Shown here: positions 11,542 through 22,800 of the stretch, in pieces
How the letters are laid out: the number at the start of each line of letters is the position of its first letter
Numbering within the stretch: position 1 is the first letter of the stretch
From: GCA-003244245 sp050699635
GTDB lineage: Bacteria > Actinomycetota > Actinomycetes > Mycobacteriales > Pseudonocardiaceae
Reading direction: 5' to 3'
Assembly: GCA_050699635.1 (NCBI GenBank)
Contig: JBOHFK010000010.1
Location: 1-64,000, forward strand
Length of the DNA stretch: 64,000 nt
Program-made: the position numbers and the translations under genes
Notes under the pieces: model-generated
Databases searched by the model: none
Told to the model about the DNA's origin: nothing
What the model saw: the letters and a program-made list of their open reading frames with translations, nothing else

Positions 11542-12324
11542 TCAGCGCATGGTGGGAGGCACCGCTGGGGCGCTGTCCGGCGTGAGCACGGCGACCACGA
11601 ATCCGAGCACGTCCCCGAGCGCGGTGTTGACGAAGAAATGATCTCCGGGCAGCAGGTGGGCTCGGAATGGGCCACTCGTGTGTTGTGACCAGGCGTGCAC
11701 GTCCTCGGGAAACACCTCCACATCCAGCAGGCCACCGAAGGCGGTTACCGGGCAGCTAAGCGGGAGTTGTGGACGGCACACGTATGTCTCAGCCAGAGTG
11801 CAGTCGCTGCGCAACGTGGGCAGCATGAGGTCGAGGAACTGGCTCTCCACCAGCAACTCCGGCGGGATCCCGCCCAGTGACTCGATCTTGGCGATGAACT
11901 CCGCATCTGGCAGGGTGTGCCAGTCCGGCGAGCGGCTGGGCAGGTGCGGCGCCCGGCATCCGGAGGCGAACAGGTGCACCGGCGCTACACCGCCCGAGCG
12001 CAGCGCACGAGTCAGCTCGAACGCGATCAGCGCGCCCATACTGTGGCCGAATAACGCGAACGGTCGGCTGAAATAACTGGCCAGCTCATCCAGCAACAGA
12101 CCGACGAGCTGCTCCATCGACTCAATCGGTTGCTCGTTGAAGCGGTTCTCCCGGCCGGGAAGCTGAACCGATACCACCTCCACGTCGTCGGGCAGGTGCG
12201 CCGGCCAGTCCCGGTACCTGCTCGCGCAGCCGCCGGCGGGAGGTAGGCAGATCAGCCGCAACCGCGCGCCCGGCCGCGGAAGGCTGACCTGCACCCAGCG
12301 CGAACGGGCGGGCGGCTGCGTCAT
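11542..12324 (-). CDS. Type II thioesterase (alpha/beta hydrolase) of the NRPS operon
   Basis: Stand-alone editing thioesterase that removes misprimed acyl groups from carrier-protein phosphopantetheine arms. At 260 residues it matches the GrsT/SrfAD family: an N-terminal beta strand with CLPPAGGCASRYRDW, the PGRENRFNE segment, the nucleophile elbow FGHSMG (Ser95), and a late LLPGDHFFVN containing the catalytic histidine. There is no carrier or membrane segment. The ATG at 12324 has a strong AGGAGGA site upstream (12331-12337). It is the last gene of the minus-strand NRPS unit, 53 bp after the MbtH-like gene. Because the NRPS lacks its own thioesterase it might also take part in release, but its sequence is that of an ordinary editing TEII. 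Confidence 0.9.
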   Translation of the reverse strand: MTQPPARSRWVQVSLPRPGARLRLICLPPAGGCASRYRDWPAHLPDDVEVVSVQLPGRENRFNEQPIESMEQLVGLLLDELASYFSRPFALFGHSMGALIAFELTRALRSGGVAPVHLFASGCRAPHLPSRSPDWHTLPDAEFIAKIESLGGIPPELLVESQFLDLMLPTLRSDCTLAETYVCRPQLPLSCPVTAFGGLLDVEVFPEDVHAWSQHTSGPFRAHLLPGDHFFVNTALGDVLGFVVAVLTPDSAPAVPPTMR

Positions 12325-12330
12325 GGTGAG

Positions 12331-12337
12331 TCCTCCT
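12331..12337 (-). promoter_or_regulatory. Strong ribosome binding site of the type II thioesterase gene
   Basis: Minus-strand AGGAGGA followed by a short spacer and the ATG at 12324. It supports this start and efficient translation of the editing enzyme. Confidence 0.7.
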
Positions 12338-12377
12338 GCTCAGACAGTGGGCCCGCTGGTCAGGATTGGGCCTCCGG

Positions 12378-12581
12378 CTAAGACTGCGCGCCGTCCATCT
12401 GCTCACGCAGGCTGCGCGGCCGCATGTCCGTCCACACCTCATCAACGTAGGCTGAGCACTCGTCCTTGGTGCCTTCCTTGCCCACCCGCTGCCAGCCCGC
12501 AGGCACCTCCAAGCCGACCAGCCACAGCGAATACTGTTCCTCGTCGTTACGCAGTACCTCGTACCTCGCGTCGTCGTCCAT
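12378..12581 (-). CDS. MbtH-like protein
   Basis: A 67-residue chaperone-like partner that binds and activates NRPS adenylation domains. The family signature is complete: EEQYSLW near the N-terminus, PAGWQRVGKEG in the middle, then YVDEVWTDMRPRSLREQM. Length is typical. The ATG at 12581 lies 4 bp after the stop of the exporter gene, and its Shine-Dalgarno AAAGGAG (12591-12597) is embedded in the exporter's last codons, so translation of the two genes is linked. It is the only MbtH homologue visible and presumably serves the A domains of the giant synthetase. Confidence 0.95.
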   Translation of the reverse strand: MDDDARYEVLRNDEEQYSLWLVGLEVPAGWQRVGKEGTKDECSAYVDEVWTDMRPRSLREQMDGAQS

Positions 12582-12585
12582 ACTC

Positions 12586-13887
12586 TCAGTCTCCTTTCTT
12601 GACTACAGGATGTCGATCGGTTGTGGGAACCGAGAGGGTTTCGGCTACCGGTCCGGCGATGACTGGTTGCCGGGGGAAACTGCGCAGTGTGGGGCTGAGA
12701 GTCGCGACAACCGCGACCGCCGCGATGCCGCCCGCGCACACCAACACCGCGTAAGTGCCGGACAACACCGAGGCGAGCAACCCACCCACCACCGGGCCGA
12801 GCGCGGCAGCGACACCGCTGACGATGCCCAGCACGCTGCTCAGCCGCCCACGCAGATCGTCGGGCGTGAGCAACAGTTGGCGCGTGACGATGGTCGTGTT
12901 CGCGGTAGGTGGCAGCAACGCCATGGTCGCGAACAACGCTCCGAGCAGCCACCCGCGCTCGACGAAGGCCGCTGCCAAGGTCAGCGCCGACAACCCCCAG
13001 AACACCGCGATGATCGAAACGTAGGGGCTCATCACCTGGGACAGCCGCGACGCCCCCACCGCACCCAATAGCCCACCCACCCCCAGCATTGCCGCGATAA
13101 TGCCGATCTGGCCCGCGGGCATCCCCCGAGCTTGGAGCAGCACGATGACGATGAGAAAGAAGGCACTGATGAACAGGTTGAGCACTATCGCGCACAGCGC
13201 GGTGACCCGGATGTGCCGGTGCAACCACACCCACCGCAGGCCGACCATGATCTCCCGGACCAAGTGGCGGTCCGGCGCCGGTCGCACCTCCCGGGGTGGC
13301 ACCCGGAGGAACAACAGCAGGACGCAGGACGACCCGTGAGCCACCGCGTCCGCCAGGAACGGCACGAAGCGGCCGACAGCGAAGAGGAAACCGCCCGCCG
13401 CGGTGCCGGACAGCTGCGCCACGGACCCGCGCGCCACGTTCAGCGCTATCGCCGCGGAGAGCTGGTCTGCTGGCACCACCCGCGGCAGGCAGGCATCCTC
13501 GGCAGGTCGGAACAGCGCGCCGCAAATCCCCATCACAGCACCCACCACGATCAGGTACGGGATCGGAACAACGTTCCACCACAGGGCAACCACGAGACTG
13601 GTGGCCGCGATCATCTGGGTCGCCTCGCAACTCAGCATGATCGTCTTACGATCCCAGCGGTCCACCAGCGCTCCCGCAGGCAGCCCGGCGATCAGCTGCG
13701 CCGTCGTGATCGCCCCCAGCACGAGTCCGGATGCGGCGGCCGATCCGGTGAGCGCGAGCACCAGCAGCGGGTAGGCCAGCACCGTGGCGCTGAGGCCGAC
13801 ACCGGAGAGCACCTGGCTGACCCAGAGCAGTTGGTAGTTGCGGTTACGGGACAGCGGAACGCTCGGTACCTCGGACACTGTGCTCAC
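12586..13887 (-). CDS. MFS exporter (EntS-like), probable product efflux/self-resistance
   Basis: A 433-residue major facilitator protein with about 12 membrane helices, of the enterobactin-exporter-like (MFS_3) group. The cytoplasmic loop between helices 2 and 3 has the family motif GALVDRWDRKTIML (residues about 72-85). No extra domain is present; the C-terminal 30 residues are polar and cytoplasmic. The GTG start at 13885-13887 overlaps the stop of the giant NRPS by 4 bp (GTGA), indicating translational coupling. This position, between synthetase and MbtH-like gene, argues that it exports the peptide product or an intermediate. Substrate and direction are inferred from family and context only. 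Confidence 0.88.
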   Translation of the reverse strand: MSTVSEVPSVPLSRNRNYQLLWVSQVLSGVGLSATVLAYPLLVLALTGSAAASGLVLGAITTAQLIAGLPAGALVDRWDRKTIMLSCEATQMIAATSLVVALWWNVVPIPYLIVVGAVMGICGALFRPAEDACLPRVVPADQLSAAIALNVARGSVAQLSGTAAGGFLFAVGRFVPFLADAVAHGSSCVLLLFLRVPPREVRPAPDRHLVREIMVGLRWVWLHRHIRVTALCAIVLNLFISAFFLIVIVLLQARGMPAGQIGIIAAMLGVGGLLGAVGASRLSQVMSPYVSIIAVFWGLSALTLAAAFVERGWLLGALFATMALLPPTANTTIVTRQLLLTPDDLRGRLSSVLGIVSGVAAALGPVVGGLLASVLSGTYAVLVCAGGIAAVAVVATLSPTLRSFPRQPVIAGPVAETLSVPTTDRHPVVKKGD

Positions 13888-16800
13888 TGTGGGCCCCGGC
13901 AGTCACGTGCGATTCCCCGCAGGGCCTCGACAAAATTGTCGGCGACGGCTTGTACGGTCGCCTCATAGTGGTGATCGGGCTTATACAGCCAGGAGAAACC
14001 CAACCGCCCATTCTGCACCCCGCCCAGGACTTCCAGCAGGTGCACGCCCGGATCGGCGGGGCTATGAACCTGCCCGATCGAGCCATGCACGGTGCGGTAG
14101 AGACCGCGCCCAGGGTCCTGGCCGACAGTGTCCCACTGGCCGAGGTAGTTGAACGAGATTTGTGGCTCCGGCCCAGCGTCGGCGAGGCGTCGACGGATTT
14201 CCGGGGAACCCAGATAGCGCAGTGCACCGAAGCCGATACCGTTGCCGGGGAGGGCGCGCAGCTGTCGGCGCACTGATTTGATCAGGTCCCGCCATTGGGG
14301 TTCGGCTCCGTCAGGCACCGTCAGTGCCACCGGGAACATGGTGGTGAACCAGCCGACGGTGCGAGACAGGTCGACACCGTCGAGAATCTCCTCGCGGCCG
14401 TGGCCCTCCAGGTCGATCAACACCCGGCTCTCGCCGGTCCACCTGCTCAGTGCCCATGCGAGCGCACTGAGCAGGACGTCGTTGATCCGGGTGCGGTAAG
14501 CGGTAGGGGCCAACCGCAGCAGCGATTCGGTGTCGTCGACGTCCAGAAGCACAGAGACCGAGCACGATGATGCGCCTGACGCCTGAACTGCCAGGTCCAC
14601 CGGTAGGGGATGCGTCTCCAACGCGTCTGCCCAGTAGTCCAACTCGTGGTCAAAGCTGCCTTTGGCCACATACTTCTCCAGGCGGTTCGCCCAGTCCTGG
14701 AAGGATGTTGTCTTGCCTTCCAGTTGGACGTCCGCACCTTGCGCTAGCTGCTGGTAAGCCGTAGCGAGATCTTCAAGCAGAATACGCCACGAGACGGCGT
14801 CGACCACAAGATGATGTGCTGTCAAGAATAGATAGCATTCCCGTCCCACACCGAAGGCGAACAATGCCGCCTTCAACAGTGGGCCCTCGCGAAGATCGAA
14901 GCTCGCGTGAATGTTGTCGACGATCCTCTCCATCGTCACCGTCTGATCTTCGCCTGTTCGATCGGACAGATCGACTATGCGAAGCACCTCCATCGGCCTT
15001 GACGGAGCGTTGTCCTGCCGCCAGTGCCCGTCGACCTGATAGAACTGCATTCGAAGTGCGTCATGATGCACCAGTAACACATCGATCGCCCGTTCAAGGA
15101 GCTGCTGGTCCACGTTCTCGTCCACCTCTACCAGCATCGACTGGTTGAAATGGTGCGGACTGACCGGATGCGTTCGGAAAAACCAGTGCTGGATCGGAGT
15201 GAGCGCGGTCGAGCCAATGACCGATTCCCGATCGGCTTGCTGACTGTCAGCCGTGGTTACCGCCAATGCGAGCTCGGCGACCGTCTGGTTGAAGAAGACG
15301 TCCCTGGAAGCCAGCGTGAAACCGGCCTTCCGGATGCGGGAAACGAGCTGAATACTCAGGATCGAGTCCCCACCCAGCTCAAAGAAATTATCGTGGACAC
15401 CGACCCGTTCCACCCCCAGGACTTCCACCCAGATACCGGCCAGAGCGCGCTCGGTCTCCGTGCGCGGCGCCACATACTCCGCCACCGGCTCAGCAAGCTG
15501 ATCCGGCACGGGCAACGCCTTGCGATCCACCTTCCCCGTCGGCCCCAACGGCAACGCATCCAGCACCACAAACACCGCCGGCACCAGATAACCCGGCAAG
15601 AACCTAGCCAGCTCCGCACGCAACTCACCCGGAATCAGCACCGCCCCGGCAGCGGGCACCGCATAACCGGCTAACCGTTTCATCCCCGGAACGTCTTCCC
15701 GGGCCACCACCACAGCCTCGGCAACACCCGCCTGGCTCAACAACGCCGCCTCGATCTCCCCCAGCTCGATCCGGAAACCCCGGATCTTCACCTGCTCATC
15801 AGCCCGGCCCGAATATGCCAACTCACCCTCAGGAGTCCACCGCACCAGGTCCCCACTGCGGTACATCCGCTCCCCCGGACCACCAAACGGGTTCGCCACG
15901 AACCGAGTTGCGGTCAGCCCCGCCCGGCGCAGATACCCTCGAGCCAACCCGCAACCGGCGATATACAACTCACCGACCACCCCCACCGGCACTGGCCGCA
16001 ACCGGCCATCCAGCACATAGACACGGGTGTTAGGGATGGGGGATCCGATGGTCGGGCGGTCTGGGCCCGGCACCAACGGCCGGCTCCAGCTGGCCACCAC
16101 GGTGGTTTCCGTCGGTCCATACGAGTTAATCATCCGGCGGCCCGGGGCCCACCAGCTCACCAGCTCTGCACTGCACACATCCCCACCGACGATCACGGTG
16201 CGCCACTGCGGCAACCCAGTTGTGGTCATCCCAGGAGAGATCGTGGCCAATGCCGCGGGAGGGATCAACGCGTGACTGATCTCCTCCTGCTCCAAGATGG
16301 CCAGCAGAGTGTCCCCACCCAGCGGCTCGGGGGTGGCCGGGAGCACCCACACCGCCCCAGCCAGCAGCGACATCCCTAACTCCAGCACCGAGGCATCAAA
16401 ACTCGGTGAGGACATCGCCAGCACCCGGTCTCCAGGACTGACCTGATAATGCTCGGCCTCCGCAGCAGAAAAATTACTCAGCCCGGTGTGAGTGACCACC
16501 ACGGCCTTGGGGCGCCCGGTGGACCCCGAGGTGTAAATCACATAAGCCGGATGAGACAGGGCCAAGGGATTAAGCCGATCGGCATCAGCGGGAGCGTGTC
16601 CCGGCATGGCGGCCACCCTGCTCACCACCACCGGATCATCAATGAGCACCCGGGCCGCCCCGAGCAGCGCAGGGATCCGCTGCGCAGCTGCGGTGCAGCT
16701 CAGCACCACGATCGGGGCAGCGTCGGTGAGCATGAACTCGATCCGCTGCTCCGGGTACTCCGGGTCGACCGGCAGATACCCGCCCCCAGCCTTGGCCACC

Positions 16801-19800
16801 GCCAAGGCGGCCACCACCAACTCCACCGAGCGGGGCAACACCACCGCCACCAACCGCTCCGGACCGACCCCGAGCTCGATCAGCAACCAGGCCAGCCGAT
16901 TAGCCTGCTCATCCAACTCCGCATAAGACAACCCCACAGACCCACACCGAACCGCCTCAGCATCCGGCGTCCGCGCCACCTGAGCTTCAAACAACTCCGG
17001 CAAACACGCCCCGGGCGCTGGCTGATCAGTGTCGTTCCATCCCACCACCACCTGATGCGCCTCAGCCTCAGTCAACAATGGCAGCTTCTGCACCGGCTGA
17101 TCCGGATTCACCGCGATCCCACCCAGCAACACCAGCAGATGCTGCGCCATCCGCTGCATCGTCGCGGCATCAAACAGATCGGTGTTGTACTGCAACACCC
17201 CGACCAGCACATCATTGGCTTGCTGGAACTGCACAGTGATATCGAAGTTCACGGTGCTCACCGGTAGCGACAGAATCGAGGCATCCAGCCCAGCCAGATC
17301 CGAGGCCCGTCCGGGAGCGTTCTGTAATACCACCATGGCCTGGAACAACGGCGTCCGGCTAGTGTCCCGGACCGGTGCCAGCTCATCAACGACCCGCTCA
17401 AAAGGCACCTGCTGATGCACGAAGGCATCCAGCACCGTCTCCCGCACCCCGGCCAAGAACTCCACGAAACTCTGCTGGCCATCCACCCGGGACCGCAGCA
17501 CCAGAGTGTTGACGAAAAACCCGATCAGCCCTTCCAGCTCAGCCCGATCCCGACCCGACACCACCGTGCCCACCGCGATGTCGTCCTGCCCCGACCAGCG
17601 ACTGAACAACACCTGACACGCCGCCACCAAGGTCATGAACAACGTGCCATCCAAACGATGACCCAGCTCGCTCAACCGGGCAACAACCGGCGCAGGAACC
17701 ACAAACTGGTGCACGGCCCCAGCAGAAGTCAGCACCGCCGGCCGCGGCCGATCCGTCGGCAACTCCAGCGCCGGCACACCCGCTAGCTGCTCACGCCAAT
17801 AGCCCATCGCGGTGTCCAGCACCGGGCCGGTGAGCAACTCCCGCTGCCAGAGCGCGTAATCCACATACTGCACCGACAGCTCCGGCAGCCCCGGCGCCTG
17901 ACCGGCCAACGCTGCATTATAGAGCGCGCCCAGCTCGGCCACGAACACACCCATCGACCAGGCATCGGTGATGATGTGATGCATTGCCACACTCAGCACA
18001 TGCTCAGTGGCATTCAGGCGTGCCACACCCACCCGCAGCAAGGGACCGCGGGTCAAGTCGAACGGCCTACTGGTCTCCACCCCCAGCACCCGCTGCAACT
18101 CCGCGTCCCGCTCCGGCGGGGTGAGATCTGACAGATCCCACACGGGCAACGGTACCCGTGCCGGTGAGTGGACGATCTGGACTCCCCGCCCATCCACTGC
18201 GTCAAAGGTGGTACGCAGTGACTCATGCCGAGTGACCAGCCCGGTCAGCGCCACTGATAACGCATCCAAACCCAGCTCACCACGCACATGCACCGCGAAC
18301 GCAATGACATACCCCGACTCACCCGGGGTGAACTGATCCAAAAACCACAACCGCTGCTGCGCAAACGACAACGGCAACTCACCCACACGATCAACCACCG
18401 GAATCGCCGGCAACGCACAGACCACTGATTCCGCCACCGCCGCCGCCAGGCCAGCCACAGTGGGATCCACGAACAACACCCGCGGGGAGAGCTCCACCTT
18501 CAATACCACCCGCACCCGCGACATCACCTGAATACTCAGGATCGAGTCCCCGCCCAGCTCAAAGAAATTATCGTGGACACCGACCCGTTCCACCCCCAGG
18601 ACTTCCACCCAGATACCGGCCAGAGCGCGCTCGGTCTCCGTGCGCGGCGCCACATACTCCGCCACCGGCTCAGCAAGCTGATCCGGCACGGGCAACGCCT
18701 TGCGATCCACCTTCCCCGTCGGCCCCAACGGCAACGCATCCAGCACCACAAACACCGCCGGCACCAGATAACCCGGCAAGAACCTAGCCAGCTCCGCACG
18801 CAACTCACCCGGAATCAGCACCGCCCCGGCAGCGGGCACCAGGTAGGCCACCAATTGCTTGTGTGCGTCCGACCCCGAAGCCGCCAGTCCCTGGCGGGCC
18901 ACCACCACGGCCTCGGCCACCTGCGCCTGGCCCAACAACGCGGCCTCGATCTCCCCCAGCTCGATCCGGAAACCCCGGATCTTCACCTGATAGTCCGAGC
19001 GACCCAGGAACTCCAGCCGGCCTTGGGCGTTCCACCGCACCACATCCCCCGTGCGATACATCCGCTCCCCCCGCGCATCAAAGGGATTCGCCACGAACCG
19101 GGCCGCGGTCAGCCCCGCCCGGCGCAGATACCCTCGAGCCAACCCGCAACCGGCGATATACAACTCACCGACCACCCCCACCGGCACTGGCCGCAACCGG
19201 CCATCCAGCACATAGACACGGGTGTTCCAGACCGGCGCACCAATGCCCGGCACACCGGGCGAGTCATCCAGCCGCGCCGCGGTAGACCAGACCGTGGTCT
19301 CGGTGGGCCCATACAGGTTCGTGACCTCCACCGCCAACTCCCGCATAGCCGCCGCGAGTGGCGCTGGTAGCGCCTCACCCCCCACGAGCATGCGCAGCCC
19401 ACGCACGCCCTCGGGATGCACCGACACGATCGTCTGCCACAACGACGGAGTCGCCTGCATGATCGTGGCCCCGCTGTCCGCCACCACCCGGCCCAGCGCG
19501 ACCGGATCAGACACCACGTCCCCAGCAACCACGACGGCCGCCCCAGACACCAGCGGCAGATACAACTCCAACGCCGCGATGTCGAAGGCAATCGTGGTGA
19601 CCGCCAGCCACCGGGCCGCCGGATCCAGCGGGAACAGCTCACCCATCGAGCCAAGGAAGTTCACCAGCGCAGCATGCGCAACCACCACACCCTTGGGCTT
19701 CCCCGTCGACCCCGACGTGTAGATCACATACGCCGGATGGGCAGCCGACACAGGCCCCACCCGCTCAACATCAGCACCATCACCACTGGCATAACCAGCC

Positions 19801-22800
19801 AGCTCCGCAACAGTCCCAGCATCATCAACGACCAGCCGGGCCACTCCCGCCGGCACACACCCCACAGTCTCCTCAGCAGCCAACACCAGCACCGGATCAG
19901 CGTCGGAACAAATAAACTCAATCCGCGCAGCCGGATAACCCGGATCAATCGGCACATACCCAGCCCCAGCCTTAGCCACCGCCAACAACGCCACCACCAT
20001 CTCCACCGACCGCGGCAACGCCACCCCAACAAACTGCTCCGGACCCACACCCCGCCCGATCAACAACCGCGCCAGCCGATTCGCCCGACCATTCAACTCC
20101 CGATACGACAACTCCACCCGAGAAGAACCCTCACCACAAACCACCGCCACCGCGGCCGGTGTCCGCGCCACCTGGGCGGCGAACAACTCCGGCACGGTCG
20201 TCGCTGACACCTCACGATGCGTGTCGTTCCACCGGACGAGCACCTGATCCCGCTCCGCGGTGGTCAGCATCGGGAGCTGGGCGAGTGGCTGGTCGGGGTC
20301 GGCGGTGATCCCACCCAGCAACACCAGCAAATGCTGGGCCATCCGCTCGACTGTCGATGCCTCAAACAGGCGCGGGTCATAGGCCAAGCGCAGACCTAGG
20401 TGCTCACCGAGGAAGGCTTGCAAGGTGAGGGGGAAGTTGGTGGTTTCCCGGAGGTGGACCTGATGGATATGCAGGCCAGCGCCGGTGACCGCTTCGGAGT
20501 GGAAGGGGTAGTTCTCGAACACCATCATGGTGTCGAATAGCGTGCTTCCGGGCGGGAGGTCGCTGTAGGCCTGGATCTGGGCCAGGGACAGGTAATCGAA
20601 TCGACGAGACTCGATCTGCGCGCGTTGCAACCCTTGCAGCCACGACGCCAGCGGTTGATCATCCTCGATGCGCGTCCGGGTGGGCACGGTGTTGATGAAC
20701 ATGCCCACCATCGATTCCACCCCGGCCAGCTCCGCCGAGCGCCCGGCCACGGTGGTTCCGAACACCACATCACGCGCACCGCTATACCGCGAGAGCAATA
20801 ACGCCCAAGCGCCTTGGACAATGGTGTTCACGGTCAAGCCGTGGTGTTTGGCCACTCGCTGCAACCCGGTCGTGTCCCGGTCGCCGAGCTGGATGTCGAT
20901 CGATTCCGAGGACTCCGCCTGGTGCGCCTGACGCGGCGGGCGGTCATAAGGCAACGACGTGCGGGAGTCAAACCCGGCCAGCACCGCCCGCCAATGCGCC
21001 TCAGCCTGGTCGGTGTCCTGCTCAGCCAGCCAGTGCACATAGTCCCGGAACGGCCGGCGCGCCACCAGCTCGGGTGCACGATCCTGGGTGATCGCCGCGT
21101 ACTGCTCGCAGACCTCCGCGAAGACCGCGCCAATGCTCCAGCCATCAAGGATCACATGGTGATGCGTCCACACCACCACGACCTCATCCCCAGGCAAGCG
21201 CGCGATCACCAACCGCACCAACGGCGGTACCCCTAAATCGATCTCAGTGCGCTCAGCCATCGCGATCCGCGCCAACTCCTGCTGCTGCTCCCACTCAGGC
21301 AGCTCCCGCCAGTCATAGCGGGTGATCGGCAACATCACACGCCGGTGCACGATCTGTACCGGCTCGTCGACACCGGCCCAGGCGATCGCGCTGCGCAGTA
21401 TGGGGGTGCGATCCACCACCCGCTGCCAGGACTCACCCCAGGCCTGCGGATCGCTGATCCCCGAGACCCGTAACTGGGTTTGATCCACATAAGCGGCCTC
21501 GGCCGGATCGAGCAGGCTGTGGAACACCAGCCCGGCCTGTAACGGGGTCAATCGGTAGAAGTCCTCCACATCCCGGCCAGTACCGACCAACGCATCCAGC
21601 TGACCCTGTGACACCATGGCCAGCGGGAAATCAGACGGCGTGCACCCACCCGAGTCCGGATCCGCGCAATGCACCACGATCTGGCGCAACGCCTCACACG
21701 TTTGTGAAGCCAGCCACTCGACGGTGGCTTTGTCATGCACATTCTCCGAATAGGTCCAACTCAGCCGTAACTGGCCATCAGTCACGACCCCGATGACATC
21801 CAGCAGGTGCGGACGCACGCTCTCCAGTGCGACATCGGGTGCCAAAGCAGCCACCCAGTCCCGATACAGCCCACCAGATTGGCCCGCAGCACCCCACTGA
21901 CCGAGATAATTCACACTGATTTGCGGCGAGACATTCTCACCTAATCCACTATTGCTGGTCAGGTACCGCAATGCCCCGTAGCTGAGCCCGCGATGCGGGA
22001 TAGCCCGCAGCTGTTCTTTCACCGACTTGAGCACTTCACTCCAACCGGTGGGCTCAATACTCAAGGCCACCGGGAACAGGGAGGTGAACCAGCCTACCGT
22101 GCGGGAGAGCTCCACTCCCGGGAGGATCTCCTCACGACCATGCCCTTCCAGCGCGATCAGGACCCGATCCCGACCGGTCCACGTGGCCAGCACCCGCCCT
22201 AACGCGCTGAGCAACACATCATTGATCTGGGTGCGGTACACCCCCGGCACCCGGTGTAGCAACGCATCCGTTTCATCCCGGCTCAACCCCGCCACTACAG
22301 TCCGTGTAGAGTCAGCCGTGTTCACCCCTTTCCGGGTCACCGGCAACTGAGCCGTCGGATCTTGGGCCGCCAAGCCCTGGGACAGCGTCGACCAATACCT
22401 CAAATCGTCATCGAGCCGACCGGCCTGGACATGTCCCGCCCATCGGTGCGCCCACTGGGTGAACGCGGTGCTGACGGGCTCCAACTCTACCGGGCGCCCA
22501 TCGCGAGCCTGGTGGTAGGCGATTTCCAGATCACCTAACAGGATCCGCCAGGACACCCCATCAACCACCAAGTGATGGATGGCGAGGAACAACCACGGAC
22601 GCTGACCCGATCCGAACCCGAACAACACCACCCGCGCCAGCGGGCCATTCACAATGTCCAGACCGGACGCGGCGGCCCACGCCGCGTCCGCCACGACCGC
22701 CGGCCGATCCACCTGTGGCACACCCGAGAACTCACAGCGCTCGAACACCACACCACCGTTGGATGCGATGTCCTGACACCATTCACCGTCGAGTTGAGAA

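Larger units (their letters stand above)
13884..18390 (-). other. NRPS module 12 C-A-T-E, terminal, pocket DALLIGSVVK
   Basis: Residues about 15203-16704. LCL-type C domain whose active-site motif reads HHIITDAWS, Ala replacing the Gly of HHxxxDG (codon at 17961-17963). C/A boundary near 17,035, A pocket D-A-L-L-I-G-S-V-V-K, carrier serine codon 15363-15365. The E domain (from about 15,200) is distinctly diverged from the other eight (HHLVVDAVSW, GNGIGFGALRYL) and ends at GIARDCRGPQ with nothing after it. No thioesterase, reductase or docking helix follows. Confidence 0.9.
18391..21580 (-). other. NRPS module 11 C-A-T (no E), glycine code DILQLGLVWK
   Basis: Residues about 14140-15203. DCL-type C domain (DFYRLTPLQAG, HHHVILDGWS), C/A boundary near 20,225. 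FDIAALE, QATPSLW, LVGGEA and TNLYGPTETTVW give D-I-L-Q-L-G-L-V-W-K, the established glycine signature. No E domain follows the carrier (serine codon 18543-18545), as expected for an achiral residue. The A-domain end and carrier share a 313-bp nearly identical tract with module 12. Confidence 0.92.

Noticed and set aside
11542..12324. Type II thioesterase as the missing product-releasing enzyme
   Set aside because: Its sequence is that of the ordinary editing SrfAD/GrsT family; release by it cannot be excluded but nothing supports it.
12122..13630. Open frame of 502 codons on the minus strand
   Set aside because: It is an out-of-frame shadow over the exporter, MbtH-like and thioesterase genes, all of which have clear family motifs in another frame.
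13884..15220. Terminal domain as a condensation-type (CT) cyclisation domain
   Set aside because: It has E-domain hallmarks (LTPIQHWFF, HHLVVDxVSW, EGHGREE, RTVGWFT, FNYLGQW) rather than C or CT motifs.
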